DNA of 64,000 nt from Bacteroidales bacterium (lineage in GTDB: Bacteria; Bacteroidota; Bacteroidia; Bacteroidales; UBA3663): positions 17,350 through 81,349 of the forward strand of contig JAFZBE010000061.1 in NCBI GenBank assembly GCA_017561935.1, written 5' to 3'. Shown in pieces: positions 37,766 through 47,627 of this stretch; position 1 is the first letter of the stretch; every line of letters begins with the position of its first letter. The position numbers and the translations under genes were made by a program. Below the pieces are notes generated by a model. That model worked only from the letters and a program-made list of their open reading frames with translations. It was not told the origin of the DNA and ran no database searches.

Positions 37766-40630
37766 CTAATCGTTATACCATTGAATCTTGTTGCTACGCG
37801 AAACGCTCGACTTTTGATACTTGAGGTCGGAGAGCATGGAGCTCTTGACGGCGATATTGACATTGAACGACGCATATCTGCCCAATGGATTGAGCGAGGC
37901 TGTGAGCATCCAGCAATGCATATCGCGACTGGCATTGATGTTCATGTAAGTGACCTTGTTGAGGTTTACGTCGTAGGACGCATTGAACGAGAAGTTCCAC
38001 CCCTTGGTAGGCTGAAAGGTGCCGCTTAAAGTAGCACTATGAACGATGCCACGGTTGAATTCGCGTTTTTCCTTGTTGAACGTCTTGTACTGATAGCGCA
38101 TCGAATAGGAAACGCTGAGCGTCCAAGGGACGGTCCAGATGAGGTAACCATCGTCGTCGTATGTGCCGGTGCGGCTCTTCTTTTCCTTCTTCTTGCGCTT
38201 CTCGGCATTGCGCTGCATGCCCTCGAGACTGGTCGGATCAAGGTCCTCCTCGACATAACCATCCTCGCTATCGAGGTCGAAACCCTCGTCTTCGTCGTCA
38301 TCGTCGTCGTCCCCTCCTCGACCGAAAAGCTTGGCCAGCTTATCGTTGTTCAGAGAATAGCTGAAGGAATAACCCGTGGACATGAGACGGAGGAATTGGC
38401 CATCCTCCCAACGCGGTTTGTCGTAATGACGACCATTTTCGTCATACTTATAAACGTCCCAAGTCGTATTGAGGTTCATCGACGAATTCTTACCCATCTT
38501 GATGGTTGCATTTATGGGGACGGTGGTACTCCAACGCATAGAGTCGGCCACCATGTTGTAGGAGATGCTGGTGGAAAGCTTATCGATGAGGGAGATTTTG
38601 CGATAGCCAGTGGAATCCTTGTCAGAGCGGATCTTCGCCTCGATGTTGTTGTCGAACGATAGTGAGATGGAACCGCTACGTCCTTGTGGTGCGCCACCTT
38701 GCGTATAACCTTGGAAATAGCTGTACCTTACCTCACGACGACCTGTCACAGATGTACTGTCTGGTAAATAATAGGTTCCCCAGCTGCCGTACTTCTTCTC
38801 GCTGAAATCGGGCGTGTAGCTGAAAGAGATGTTGGGAGAGAGCACATGACGAACAGCAAAGAGACGGGATTTCTTCCACAATGGTTTGAAAAAACCATAA
38901 AGCTTGGTGGAGAAACTCAAAGAAGTGCTGAAATCGAAGGAATTGTAGAAACCATAGACAGTGTCCTTAGCAATACCACCATAAGAGCCATTCGAGTTGA
39001 CCAATGAAGGATCATAGTACTGTATTGTCTTATGGCTGTACATACGGTCGGTAAAACTGATGCGCGGCGAAATCTGGATATACTTCGCAGCAGTAAAAGT
39101 GGCACCTATGGGAAGGGAGTGCTTGATGCCGTTCTCCCAGTCACGGAGGAGGTTTTTTTGTCCGAATTCGCTTTCCTTGGTCGTGATCTTGTTGATCATG
39201 TTCATGTTGTAGGTCATCGAAATCTTCTCGTACCAGCGGTCAGAGCCACTCTTTTGCTTACGCTTGAAGGGGTACCAGGTGCTCATCGAAGCAGTAAGCT
39301 GGGGCAGAGAGACAACGAGTGTAGAGTCAGTGGTGCGCTGGGAGATGCTGGCCGATGCTGAGAGATTCCACTTGGTGTTGGGAATCTTGTACCCTGCATT
39401 GATGGTGGACTGCTTGGTAGAAGTGGTGAGGTCGGAACTGTAGATCGAAGTAGTGTTGCTACGCTCATATCCAGAGGTCGTAAAGTTGACGTTGGCCGAA
39501 AGACTGAGATTAGGATTGAAACGCGAATCCTGTGAGTGGCTCCAGGTGACCTTCATATTCTTCTGTTCGACATAGTCTGAAAGGCCCTTGTCACCCGTCT
39601 TTGCCACGATGTAGCTGAATGCGAAATTACCCTTGAACTTGTAGCGAATGGCATAGCGGCTCTCGGCTGATAATCCCCATGAACCCTTGGTGTAAATCTC
39701 ACCACGAAGGGCTAAATCAACATAATCGTTGATGGCAAAATAGTATCCGCCTTCGCGCAAATAAAGACCCTTGGTCTGATCGGCGCCATAAGTAGGCACG
39801 AGGACACCGCTGGTATAAGACTTAGTGAATGGGAAGTAACCAAAGGGGATAGCAATTGGCAAAGGCACATCAGCCACAACGAGGTAGGCCGGGCCGGTTA
39901 CAATGTTCTTGTTTGGACGCAAGCGGCCTTTGGTGAGTTCGATGTAAAAGTGAGGGCATTCGGTTTGGTCGCACGTGGTGTAGCGACCGTTTTCGAGATA
40001 GATGTCATTGTTGGGCATCTTCTTGGTAATACCACCAGTAACGTATCCTTCGCCCTGTTGAGAAGTGACATCACAAATGAAGCCCTTGGCCGTCTTGAAG
40101 TTGTAAGACATGGTTCGAGTCTGGTATTCGCCCGAGTTGTCCTTGAATACGGGTTTACCGGTGAGTCGGCCAGTGATGGTGTCGAGCACACCGTTGGCAT
40201 GTACCAGAGAACTATCGAGGGAAAGCTGAAGGCGCTCGGCATCAAGAGTGATGTCGGTGTATGTAACCTGCGAAGAACCATAGAGCCAAGCCATATTACC
40301 CGCAGCAAAAACCAGCGAGTCCTGCGCCTTATAGTTGACCACCGCTGTCAATCCGCCTCCTACAGGTTTGGTTGAAACGGAATCAATGGAGAGTGTATCG
40401 ATGGTCAGACTATCGGATGGAAAGGTAAGAGAATCGAGAGGAAGGGTATCTGGCAGAACGACGGGGGAAGAGAGTGAATCGGCAGATTCCAACAAAGAAT
40501 CGAGGACGTGCACCGATAATGAATTGGCATAGACATTCTTCCTGAGACACATGGGTGCCAGCAGGATGAGTAACACAAGCATTATTGGGGCATTGCACTT
40601 GTTTATATGTCGTCTGAAAAACGTCTGCAT
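37766..40630 (-). CDS. lptD: LptD-like LPS-assembly outer-membrane protein
   Basis: 954 residues. After an N-terminal signal region (about 17-36), an OstA-like beta-jellyroll (about 105-260; YGSSQVTYTDITLDAERLQL) is followed by a large barrel of aromatic, alternating strands that ends LPQ-like with YND. Periplasmic LptD accepts LPS from LptA and inserts it in the outer leaflet. Near residues 790-850 there is an acidic/basic insert (DDDDDDEDE, then KRKKKEKKSR), unusual in a barrel and presumably a long loop. The ATG at 40630 follows the promoter at 40646-40677; an upstream in-frame start would lie inside it. Confidence 0.85.
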   Translation of the reverse strand: MQTFFRRHINKCNAPIMLVLLILLAPMCLRKNVYANSLSVHVLDSLLESADSLSSPVVLPDTLPLDSLTFPSDSLTIDTLSIDSVSTKPVGGGLTAVVNYKAQDSLVFAAGNMAWLYGSSQVTYTDITLDAERLQLSLDSSLVHANGVLDTITGRLTGKPVFKDNSGEYQTRTMSYNFKTAKGFICDVTSQQGEGYVTGGITKKMPNNDIYLENGRYTTCDQTECPHFYIELTKGRLRPNKNIVTGPAYLVVADVPLPIAIPFGYFPFTKSYTSGVLVPTYGADQTKGLYLREGGYYFAINDYVDLALRGEIYTKGSWGLSAESRYAIRYKFKGNFAFSYIVAKTGDKGLSDYVEQKNMKVTWSHSQDSRFNPNLSLSANVNFTTSGYERSNTTSIYSSDLTTSTKQSTINAGYKIPNTKWNLSASASISQRTTDSTLVVSLPQLTASMSTWYPFKRKQKSGSDRWYEKISMTYNMNMINKITTKESEFGQKNLLRDWENGIKHSLPIGATFTAAKYIQISPRISFTDRMYSHKTIQYYDPSLVNSNGSYGGIAKDTVYGFYNSFDFSTSLSFSTKLYGFFKPLWKKSRLFAVRHVLSPNISFSYTPDFSEKKYGSWGTYYLPDSTSVTGRREVRYSYFQGYTQGGAPQGRSGSISLSFDNNIEAKIRSDKDSTGYRKISLIDKLSTSISYNMVADSMRWSTTVPINATIKMGKNSSMNLNTTWDVYKYDENGRHYDKPRWEDGQFLRLMSTGYSFSYSLNNDKLAKLFGRGGDDDDDDEDEGFDLDSEDGYVEEDLDPTSLEGMQRNAEKRKKKEKKSRTGTYDDDGYLIWTVPWTLSVSYSMRYQYKTFNKEKREFNRGIVHSATLSGTFQPTKGWNFSFNASYDVNLNKVTYMNINASRDMHCWMLTASLNPLGRYASFNVNIAVKSSMLSDLKYQKSSVSRSNKIQWYND

Positions 40631-40645
40631 TATTAAAAAACGCGG

Positions 40646-40677
40646 CAAAGTTAGGCATTTTCTTCGATTTTGCCAAA
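40646..40677 (-). promoter_or_regulatory. full promoter (TTTG, 20 bases, TAACTTTG) of lptD and the his genes
   Basis: On the minus strand TTTG at 40674-40677 and TAACTTTG at 40646-40653 with a 20-base spacer. The predicted leader to 40630 is only about 10 bases. Confidence 0.75.
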
Positions 40678-40732
40678 CCTTTGCCACACTTTTTTGCATA
40701 TACGCGCGAAATGCGAGAGAATTTTTGCTTTT

Positions 40733-42817
40733 TTATGAGTTGGATGCGTCAAAAGGAAGTCTCCAAGTGCAACCTGTGCGCCAGTTGGCACATCCATAGG
40801 CAGTCTTTCCCTTGAGAACATCACCACCACAGAGCGGACATTTCTGAGGGACGGCGTTAACCAAATTTGGCTTTGATGAGGTCACGGGTGTGGCAGGTTT
40901 TTGGGGGTTGGATGGTTTCTTGGAAACAGTGGTTTTCTTGGGAGTATTGGCTTTTTTGGGGGAGGGCGCTTTCTTCTTCTCCTCTTCTGGATTGACGTAG
41001 GCCACCTGGCGATTGGACTGGTCAGACATGACGCTATGGATGATGTCGATGACCATCTGCTTAAGTTCCGAAATGAATAGGCCGGCCTCATACTCGCCAC
41101 GCTCAATCTTGCGCAGTTTACGCTCCCATTGCCCCGTCAATTCAGGGCTCTTGAGGAGTTCTTCATGGATGACCTGAATAACATCAATACCCGTTTGTGT
41201 AGCAATGAGGTTCTTCTTTTCCTTGCGAATATAACGCCGCTTGAATAGCGTTTCGATGATGGCGGCACGGGTGGATGGGCGGCCTATACCATTCTCCTTC
41301 ATCGCTTCGCGCAATGCCTCGTCCTCACATTGCTTACCCGCCGTTTCCATGGCTCGAAGCAAAGTGGCCTCGGTATAGGGCTTGGGTGGTTGCGTCCATT
41401 TTTCGAGCAACGATGGTGTATGCGGACCACTCTCCCCTACCGTGAATTCGGGAAGAATAGAGGCACCTTCCTTGTCGTCGTCATCGTCCTTTTCACCAGC
41501 ATAAACCACACGCCAACCTGGATCGACAATAAGTTTGCCCGTGGCCTTAAATTCCACCTTAGAAGCCTCGCCCAGCACCGTGGTGGTATTGAATTTACAA
41601 TCAGGGTAAAAGACAGAAATAAACCGACGGGTGACAAGGTCATAGACCTGTCGTTCCTGAGCACTCAAGTTGTTGGCTGGAACGCCTGTGGGAATGATGG
41701 CGTGGTGATCGGTGACCTTTGAGTTGTCGAACACATTTTTCGACTTCAGGAGCTTCTTGTTTGGCTCAAGCAAGGTCGCCGTAAATTGCTCGTAACCACG
41801 AAGCCCTTTGAGTATGCCCGGACATTTTGTATAAACGTCGTCGGGCAGATAAGTGGTATCGACACGGGGATAGGTAGTCACCTTCTTCTCGTATAGACTT
41901 TGTATGAGCTGCAAGGTCTGCTCGGCACTGAAACCGAACTTGCGGTTGCAATCGACCTGCAGAGAGGTGAGGTCATAGAGACGTTTAGGACTCTCCTTGC
42001 CCGACTTCTTCTGAACATCGGTGATGGTGAATAGACTATCCTTGATGGATTCGAGGGCTGCCTGCGCCTCCTCGAGTTTGTCGTAACGGCCCTTGGTGCT
42101 ATTAAAAGTGACGTCGCGATAGAGCGTCTTGAGTTCCCAATACTGCTGTGGAACGAAGTTGACAATCTCGAAATGACGCTTGACAATCATGGCTAAGGTG
42201 GGTGTCTGGACACGCCCGATAGAGAGTACCTGACCTTGTCCTGTCTGACCGTAGCGCAAGGTATAAAGTCGGGTGGCATTCATGCCCAAAAGCCAGTCTC
42301 CGATGGCCCGACTGAGTCCAGCCATGTAGAGGCGATCGTACTTCGTCTGAAGTTCCAGATGCTGGAATCCTTCGCGTATTGCTTCATCGGTCATCGAGTT
42401 GATCCACAGGCGATAAATAGGGATTTTTCCAGCACGTTCGCGTTCGATGGCGCCAGCCTTCTGCATGACCCATCGCTGGATTAGTTCGCCCTCCTGTCCT
42501 GCATCGCCACAGTTGATGATGCACTCGGCATTTTCATACAGATGGCTGATGATTTCGAACTGCTTACGGACACCGTCGTCATCCTTTAGAGTAATGCCGA
42601 ACTTCTGCGGGATAATGGGGAGCCATACGATGCTCCATGCTTTCCATTTCGGGTCGTATTCGTCAGGATTCTTCAGTTCACAAAGGTGGCCAAAGGTCCA
42701 CGTTACCTGATAGCCATTGCCTTCCCAATAGCCCTGTCGGGGACCACCTTGGGTGGCTCCAAGTATCTGTGCTATGCTTTGCGCTACACTCGGTTTCTCG
42801 GCGATACAAACCTTCAT
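40733..42817 (-). CDS. topB: type IA DNA topoisomerase (topoisomerase III-like)
   Basis: 694 residues. The TOPRIM domain opens with CIAEKPSVAQSIAQILG and has DAGQEGELI. The catalytic Tyr is in TTYPRVDT. A Lys/Pro-rich linker (about 615-655; KKANTPKK, KKPSNPQK) leads to one four-Cys zinc element (CPLCGGDVL, YGCANWRTGCTW). It relaxes or decatenates DNA by passing single strands. In Bacteroidales TopB-type enzymes are also encoded on mobile elements, but no such element is visible here. It has its own promoter element, and lptD starts 103 bases downstream. Confidence 0.93.
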   Translation of the reverse strand: MKVCIAEKPSVAQSIAQILGATQGGPRQGYWEGNGYQVTWTFGHLCELKNPDEYDPKWKAWSIVWLPIIPQKFGITLKDDDGVRKQFEIISHLYENAECIINCGDAGQEGELIQRWVMQKAGAIERERAGKIPIYRLWINSMTDEAIREGFQHLELQTKYDRLYMAGLSRAIGDWLLGMNATRLYTLRYGQTGQGQVLSIGRVQTPTLAMIVKRHFEIVNFVPQQYWELKTLYRDVTFNSTKGRYDKLEEAQAALESIKDSLFTITDVQKKSGKESPKRLYDLTSLQVDCNRKFGFSAEQTLQLIQSLYEKKVTTYPRVDTTYLPDDVYTKCPGILKGLRGYEQFTATLLEPNKKLLKSKNVFDNSKVTDHHAIIPTGVPANNLSAQERQVYDLVTRRFISVFYPDCKFNTTTVLGEASKVEFKATGKLIVDPGWRVVYAGEKDDDDDKEGASILPEFTVGESGPHTPSLLEKWTQPPKPYTEATLLRAMETAGKQCEDEALREAMKENGIGRPSTRAAIIETLFKRRYIRKEKKNLIATQTGIDVIQVIHEELLKSPELTGQWERKLRKIERGEYEAGLFISELKQMVIDIIHSVMSDQSNRQVAYVNPEEEKKKAPSPKKANTPKKTTVSKKPSNPQKPATPVTSSKPNLVNAVPQKCPLCGGDVLKGKTAYGCANWRTGCTWRLPFDASNS

Positions 42818-42899
42818 GATTCTGTTTTAGGATGATGCTTAGTAAGAATTATTAGATGTGATGATTGCCAAAATACCTTTTTTTGGAAAAAATCGCGTG

Positions 42900-42907
42900 C
42901 AAAGATA
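42900..42907 (-). promoter_or_regulatory. -7 element TATCTTTG of topB
   Basis: Matches TAnnTTTG and gives an about 80-base leader to the start at 42817, longer than most here. No TTTG at -33. Confidence 0.5.
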
Positions 42908-42950
42908 AAGATTTTTTGCGAAAGTTATGCTATAATTCAGAAAAAAATGT

Positions 42951-42958
42951 TATCTTTG
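42951..42958 (+). promoter_or_regulatory. -7 element TATCTTTG of the DUF4254 gene
   Basis: Matches TAnnTTTG, 30 bases before the ATG at 42989 and divergent from the topB element. No TTTG at -33. Confidence 0.6.
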
Positions 42959-42988
42959 CGGCAAATTTAGTTTTTAATACCGAAATCT

Positions 42989-43594
42989 ATGAAATTTACA
43001 GCGCTTTGCGATGGCATCTTCAAGCGTTCCATTGCCGACTATCACAAGACTGACAATGTAGATACCCCTATCGAGAACCCTTACGAGAAGGGGACAATCG
43101 AATTTTTCCTCTATCTGAAGAACTGGATCGACACCGTGCAGTGGCACTTCGAGGACATCATCCGAGACCCTGAGATCAACCCCGAGGCTGCTTTGGTTTT
43201 GAAACGGCGTATCGACAAGTCGAACCAGGATCGCACAGATCTTGTGGAGATGATCGATAGCTACTTCCTCGATACCTACAAGGACGTGAAGGTTTTGCCC
43301 GATGCCACCATCAATACCGAATCGCCTGCTTGGGCCATCGACCGTCTGTCAATTCTCTATCTGAAGATCTATCACATGCAGGTTGAGGTGGACCGCACCG
43401 ACGTCACGCAGGAGCATCACGATAAGTGTACCCAAAAGCTCGATGTGCTGCTCACGCAGCGTACCGATCTGACCAAAGCTATCGACCAGCTGCTGGACGA
43501 CATCTCTGCAGGACGTAAATATATGAAGGTGTACAAGCAGATGAAGATGTACAACGACCCAAATCTGAACCCCGTGCTTTACGGAAACAAATAA
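42989..43594 (+). CDS. DUF4254 protein
   Basis: 201 residues, soluble and mostly helical. WHFEDIIRDPEI, RIDKSNQDRTDLVEMID and ESPAWAIDRLSILYLKIYHM are segments I associate with DUF4254, a Bacteroidetes family that is regularly encoded next to heptosyltransferase genes. Here the GT9 gene follows after four bases, so a role in LPS inner-core synthesis is plausible but unproven. Confidence 0.85.
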   Translation: MKFTALCDGIFKRSIADYHKTDNVDTPIENPYEKGTIEFFLYLKNWIDTVQWHFEDIIRDPEINPEAALVLKRRIDKSNQDRTDLVEMIDSYFLDTYKDVKVLPDATINTESPAWAIDRLSILYLKIYHMQVEVDRTDVTQEHHDKCTQKLDVLLTQRTDLTKAIDQLLDDISAGRKYMKVYKQMKMYNDPNLNPVLYGNK

Positions 43595-43598
43595 AACG

Positions 43599-44630
43599 AT
43601 GAACCCCTTCGGGAAAATATTGGCCATACGCTTGAGTGCGCTTGGAGATATCTGCATGACCTTGCCCGTGCTCGATAGTGCGGCTCGAGCCTTTCCTGAC
43701 GTCCAATTCACGCTGTTGACCTCGAAGGCCGGAGCTATTGTTGCTGGAACTGTTCTACAAAGGCCCAACCTCACGGTGAAGGCAATCAACAAGAGCGACT
43801 ATAACGGCATCACAGGCCTCAACCGACTCTACCGCGAATTGAAAGCGCTGCAGGTTGATGCCGTTGCCGACTTGCACGACGTGTTGAGAACCCAATGGGT
43901 GGATCTGCGTTTTCGTCTGTCGGGAAAACCGGTGAAGCGGATTAAGAAGGGACGTGCTGAGAAGAAAGCATTGACAACAGGGAATATCAAAAAGCAGCTG
44001 CTGACAAGCGTGGAACGCTACCGAAAGGTCTTTGCTGAATTAGGCATGGACTTTTCAATCGATTACGACGGAGCCTCACAGGCTGCAGCTCTGCGTGACA
44101 AGCCTTGTGCCGTACTGCCCGCCACCCTCTCGGTCGGAATAGCACCCTTTGCTCAACATCGGGGAAAGGTCTATCCTGAAGCGTTAATGCGACAGACGCT
44201 GAGCCTATTGGTCGAAAAACTCCCAAATGTCAGAATCTATCTCTTCGGTGGTCCCGATGAGAAGAGTGCCCTCGATACATGGGCGGCAGAACATCCAAAA
44301 AATATCGTCAATCTAGCCGGACAACAGACCATCGAGGACGATCTCCGCTGTATGGCGAACCTTAAGTTGATGGTATCGATGGACTCTGCCAATATGCATC
44401 TGGCTTCTCTCGTGGGACTGCGATGCCTTTCCATCTGGGGTGCTACCCACCGCTATGCCGGATTCTTGGGTTATAGGCAACGCGAAGACGACTGCATCGA
44501 ACAGCAGCTGCCATGCCGCCCTTGTTCGATCTATGGGAATAAACCTTGCAAGTTCGGCGACTACCGTTGTCTGACTCAGATCGAACCCGAAACTGTGGCC
44601 CAAAGGATCATTGAAATACTCACTTCATGA
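43599..44630 (+). CDS. family 9 glycosyltransferase (heptosyltransferase-like)
   Basis: 343 residues. The N-terminal ILAIRLSALGDICMTLPVL and the C-terminal MVSMDSANMHLASLVGLRCLSIWGATH are typical of ADP-heptose:LPS heptosyltransferases (GT9, GT-B fold). PCRPCSIYGNKPC near the end is a Cys-rich motif also common in this family. It should add a heptose to the LPS core. Directly coupled to DUF4254. Confidence 0.9.
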   Translation: MNPFGKILAIRLSALGDICMTLPVLDSAARAFPDVQFTLLTSKAGAIVAGTVLQRPNLTVKAINKSDYNGITGLNRLYRELKALQVDAVADLHDVLRTQWVDLRFRLSGKPVKRIKKGRAEKKALTTGNIKKQLLTSVERYRKVFAELGMDFSIDYDGASQAAALRDKPCAVLPATLSVGIAPFAQHRGKVYPEALMRQTLSLLVEKLPNVRIYLFGGPDEKSALDTWAAEHPKNIVNLAGQQTIEDDLRCMANLKLMVSMDSANMHLASLVGLRCLSIWGATHRYAGFLGYRQREDDCIEQQLPCRPCSIYGNKPCKFGDYRCLTQIEPETVAQRIIEILTS

Positions 44631-44640
44631 TTAATAGATT

Positions 44641-45333
44641 ATGCGAATATTTATCGCCGAAGATGAACCACTGGCTGCCCAGAAGCTGCAGTTCTTCTTG
44701 CAAAAGCTTGGAGAACAAAACAAGGACATCACCATATTTGACAATGGCACAGCTCTTGTTGAAGCTCTTCAGACCATGGCCACGCCCGACCTGCTCTTTC
44801 TCGATATCCAAATGCCGGAACTGACCGGCATTGAGGTGCTTAAGCAATGGCAAAAGCAAGACCAAAAACACAGGAATGCGAACCTCAAGGTGATTATCAC
44901 CTCGGCCTACGATCAGTATGCCATTGATGGATTTAATTTCGGCGTGACCGATTACCTGCTCAAACCATACACCTTGGAACGCCTTCGCCAGGCGATGGCC
45001 AAGGTTCGTCCTGAACCTGTGATAAACATTCGTGTGGAAGGACGAAACGTACCCATCCGAATAATCGACATCGTGAGCCTGGCTGCAAAGAAGGATTACA
45101 CGGAGTTCACGCTCTCGGATGGACAAAAGCTTATGACAGCCAACACGCTAATAGGATTCGAGCAACAGTTGCCAGACATGCTTTTCACACGCATTCAGCG
45201 CAGCTGTCTAGTGGGGCTCAGGCACGTGAAGAACTACAGTGCCGCCGTGGTGTCGCTTACCACTGGAGAAGAGTTGTCAATTGGCCGAACCTACCGCGAC
45301 TCGTTCAGACAGGCTATAAAAGCAATAAAATAG
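44641..45333 (+). CDS. LytTR-family response regulator
   Basis: 230 residues. The receiver domain (1-120) has acidic E7-D8, the phosphorylated D55 in LLFLDIQMPEL, and the conserved Lys in YLLKPY. The LytTR DNA-binding domain (about 130-230) has DIVSLAAKKDYTEFTL and FTRIQRSCLVGLRHV. No LytS-type histidine kinase lies nearby, so its partner must be elsewhere. It lies 10 bases after the GT9 gene and 13 bases before a Na/Pi cotransporter gene. Confidence 0.92.
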   Translation: MRIFIAEDEPLAAQKLQFFLQKLGEQNKDITIFDNGTALVEALQTMATPDLLFLDIQMPELTGIEVLKQWQKQDQKHRNANLKVIITSAYDQYAIDGFNFGVTDYLLKPYTLERLRQAMAKVRPEPVINIRVEGRNVPIRIIDIVSLAAKKDYTEFTLSDGQKLMTANTLIGFEQQLPDMLFTRIQRSCLVGLRHVKNYSAAVVSLTTGEELSIGRTYRDSFRQAIKAIK

Positions 45334-45346
45334 AAACTGGAAACCC

Positions 45347-47029
45347 ATGACTTGGATTGACATATTGACCTTGATTGGGGCCATCGGCTTGTTCATATAT
45401 GGACTGAAACTGATGAGCGAAGGCCTCCAGAAAGCGGCTGGTAACAGCCTCCGCAAGGCACTGTCGGCGATGCGTAGCAACCGCTTTACCGCGATGTTGA
45501 TGGGCGTATTGATTACTGCCCTCATCCAGTCGTCGTCGGCTACCACAGTTATCGTCGTATCGTTTGTCAACGGTGGTTTGGTTACGCTGGCACAATCGAT
45601 AGCAGTAATCATGGGTGCCAATGTGGGAACCACTTTAACAGCGTGGATCATTGCACTATTCGGTTTCAAGTTCAATATCGCTTTACTCGTCTTCCCCATC
45701 ATTGCCCTGTCGCTGCCATTCTTCAATTCTAACAGCAACCGCAGAATTGCCTGGGGTGAATTCATCATCGGTTTCGCCCTTCTATTCCTTGCCTTGGAGG
45801 AACTGAAGCATCTGGTACCGGTGGTCGCACAACTATCGACAGTGACCGAAACGCTACGCGATGCAGGGTCAATGGGCTATCCCTCTATCCTCATCTACGT
45901 CACTGCCGGCATGCTCCTCACGATGGTAATCCAAGCTTCGAGTGCCACGTTCGCTATTGCTCTGTTGATGTGCGTCAACCACTGGATTACGTTCGAGATG
46001 GGATGCGCCCTTGTCCTTGGCTCAAACATTGGCACCTGTCTCACCCCCATGCTTGCTTCCCTGTCGGCCAATACTATGGCCAAGCGAGCCGCCTTGGGCC
46101 ATCTCTTGTTCAATGTATTGGGCATGATTTGGGCGTTGGCAATCTTCTATTACTTCTGCAACGCTATCAGCTACCTTTGCTGCCACCTCGGAATAGGTGA
46201 TCCTCATGAAGCTGACAACGTTGCGCTAGGATTGGCGTTGTTCCACACCGTGTTCAATCTCATCAGTCTCATCCTGATGTCACCCCTCACTACACAGATG
46301 GCCCACCTCTTGTCGCGCCTTTTCCCTGAGAAGGAGAATCTTGACAAGGATTTCAAGCTACAGTACATCAATACGGGTTTCATCACCGCGTCGAGCGAGA
46401 TGGCCCTTGTACAAGTGCAAAAGGAAGTTTCACGTTACGGAGAGGAAGTCTATAGGATGTTCGGGATGATACAAACAATGCTCGACGAGCAAATGGGCTC
46501 AGAAAAACAGCTCGAACTGAACCAGCGTATCCTTCGTTTGGAGGAGGACAGCGACAGAGCTGAGCTCGAAATAGCACAGTTCCTAAATAGCGTCTCGCCC
46601 AAGACCCTATCCTATTCTGGCGAACAGCTAAGCCGCAACCTCTACAAGGAGGTAGATGAACTGGAATCAATAGCCGACGCCATCTGCCACATCTCGATGG
46701 TACTCTATCAGAAGTATGAGCAGAGGGTACGTTTCACCACCGAAATGAACAATAACCTCGCGAGGATGATATCGCTCATCGACATTGCTCTGGCTCACAT
46801 GCTCAAAGTACTGACAATGGACCAAGTGCCACAAAGTGCACTCAACAAGGCCTACAACCACGAGGACGAGATCAACAATCTCAGAAATCAGTTACGCAAC
46901 GAGATCTTCGATTCACTCGACCGAAAGAAGATCGATTATTATCAGCATTCCTTCTTCATGCATATCATCAATGAATGTGAAAAGATAGGCGACTACGTGA
47001 TTAACGTAATTTCTTCAGCAAGCGAATAA
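45347..47029 (+). CDS. Na/Pi cotransporter family protein with PhoU-like tail
   Basis: 560 residues. The membrane part (about 1-330) contains two repeated blocks with the QSSSATT motif and a second QASSATF copy, as in NptA/SLC34-like sodium-phosphate cotransporters. The C-terminal 200 residues are a helical PhoU-like region (KEVDELESIADAICHIS). It is expected to import phosphate with sodium; relatives may also export it. It is more distant from the two tandem copies at 59906-63659 than those are from each other. Confidence 0.92.
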   Translation: MTWIDILTLIGAIGLFIYGLKLMSEGLQKAAGNSLRKALSAMRSNRFTAMLMGVLITALIQSSSATTVIVVSFVNGGLVTLAQSIAVIMGANVGTTLTAWIIALFGFKFNIALLVFPIIALSLPFFNSNSNRRIAWGEFIIGFALLFLALEELKHLVPVVAQLSTVTETLRDAGSMGYPSILIYVTAGMLLTMVIQASSATFAIALLMCVNHWITFEMGCALVLGSNIGTCLTPMLASLSANTMAKRAALGHLLFNVLGMIWALAIFYYFCNAISYLCCHLGIGDPHEADNVALGLALFHTVFNLISLILMSPLTTQMAHLLSRLFPEKENLDKDFKLQYINTGFITASSEMALVQVQKEVSRYGEEVYRMFGMIQTMLDEQMGSEKQLELNQRILRLEEDSDRAELEIAQFLNSVSPKTLSYSGEQLSRNLYKEVDELESIADAICHISMVLYQKYEQRVRFTTEMNNNLARMISLIDIALAHMLKVLTMDQVPQSALNKAYNHEDEINNLRNQLRNEIFDSLDRKKIDYYQHSFFMHIINECEKIGDYVINVISSASE

Positions 47030-47045
47030 ACCAAAACATATACTA

Positions 47046-47627
47046 ATGTACCTAGAAAATATCCACCTACGCCAATGCGGAAGCATTGAAGTCATTTGCG
47101 GCTCCATGTTTTCGGGCAAAACCGAGGAGCTCATCCGTCGTATCAACCGTGTGAAGATTGCCAAGCGCAAGATCCAGATCTTCAAACCCACCATCGACAG
47201 TCGTTACAGCAAGACCGACATTGTCAGTCACTCGAACAACACAAGTGAGGCCATCCCCGTGCAGAATGCACGTGTGATCAGTAATCTCGTAGAACCTGAC
47301 ACCGAAGTGGTAGCCATCGACGAGGCTCAGTTCTTCGACGAGAACGTCCTCGATGTTGTGCGTGAACTGGTTGATAAAGGCAAGCGCGTCATCATTGCTG
47401 GACTCGACATGGACTACCTGGGCCAACCCTTCGGCCCAATGCCTGACCTTATGGCATTGGCTGACGACGTCTATAAATGTCGCGCCATTTGCATGAAATG
47501 CGGCCACCTTGCCAATTTCTCGTATCGAATCTCCAGTGCCAGCGAGCAGGTGATGATAGGAGCCAAACAGGAATATATGCCTTTGTGTCGCTGCTGCTAC
47601 GCCGAAATGATGCAGGAAAAGAAGTGA
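47046..47627 (+). CDS. tdk: thymidine kinase
   Basis: 193 residues, type II thymidine kinase. The P-loop is GSMFSGKT (19-26), and VAIDEAQFF holds the catalytic Glu. Cys pairs CRAICMKCG and LCRCC form the zinc lasso. It phosphorylates thymidine with ATP in the salvage pathway. Its stop overlaps the next gene's GTG start. Confidence 0.97.
   Translation: MYLENIHLRQCGSIEVICGSMFSGKTEELIRRINRVKIAKRKIQIFKPTIDSRYSKTDIVSHSNNTSEAIPVQNARVISNLVEPDTEVVAIDEAQFFDENVLDVVRELVDKGKRVIIAGLDMDYLGQPFGPMPDLMALADDVYKCRAICMKCGHLANFSYRISSASEQVMIGAKQEYMPLCRCCYAEMMQEKK

Noticed and set aside
40733..42817. Mobile element carrying topB
   Set aside because: TopB is often on conjugative elements in Bacteroidales, but there are no relaxase, tra, integrase genes or repeats, and the flanks are core genes.
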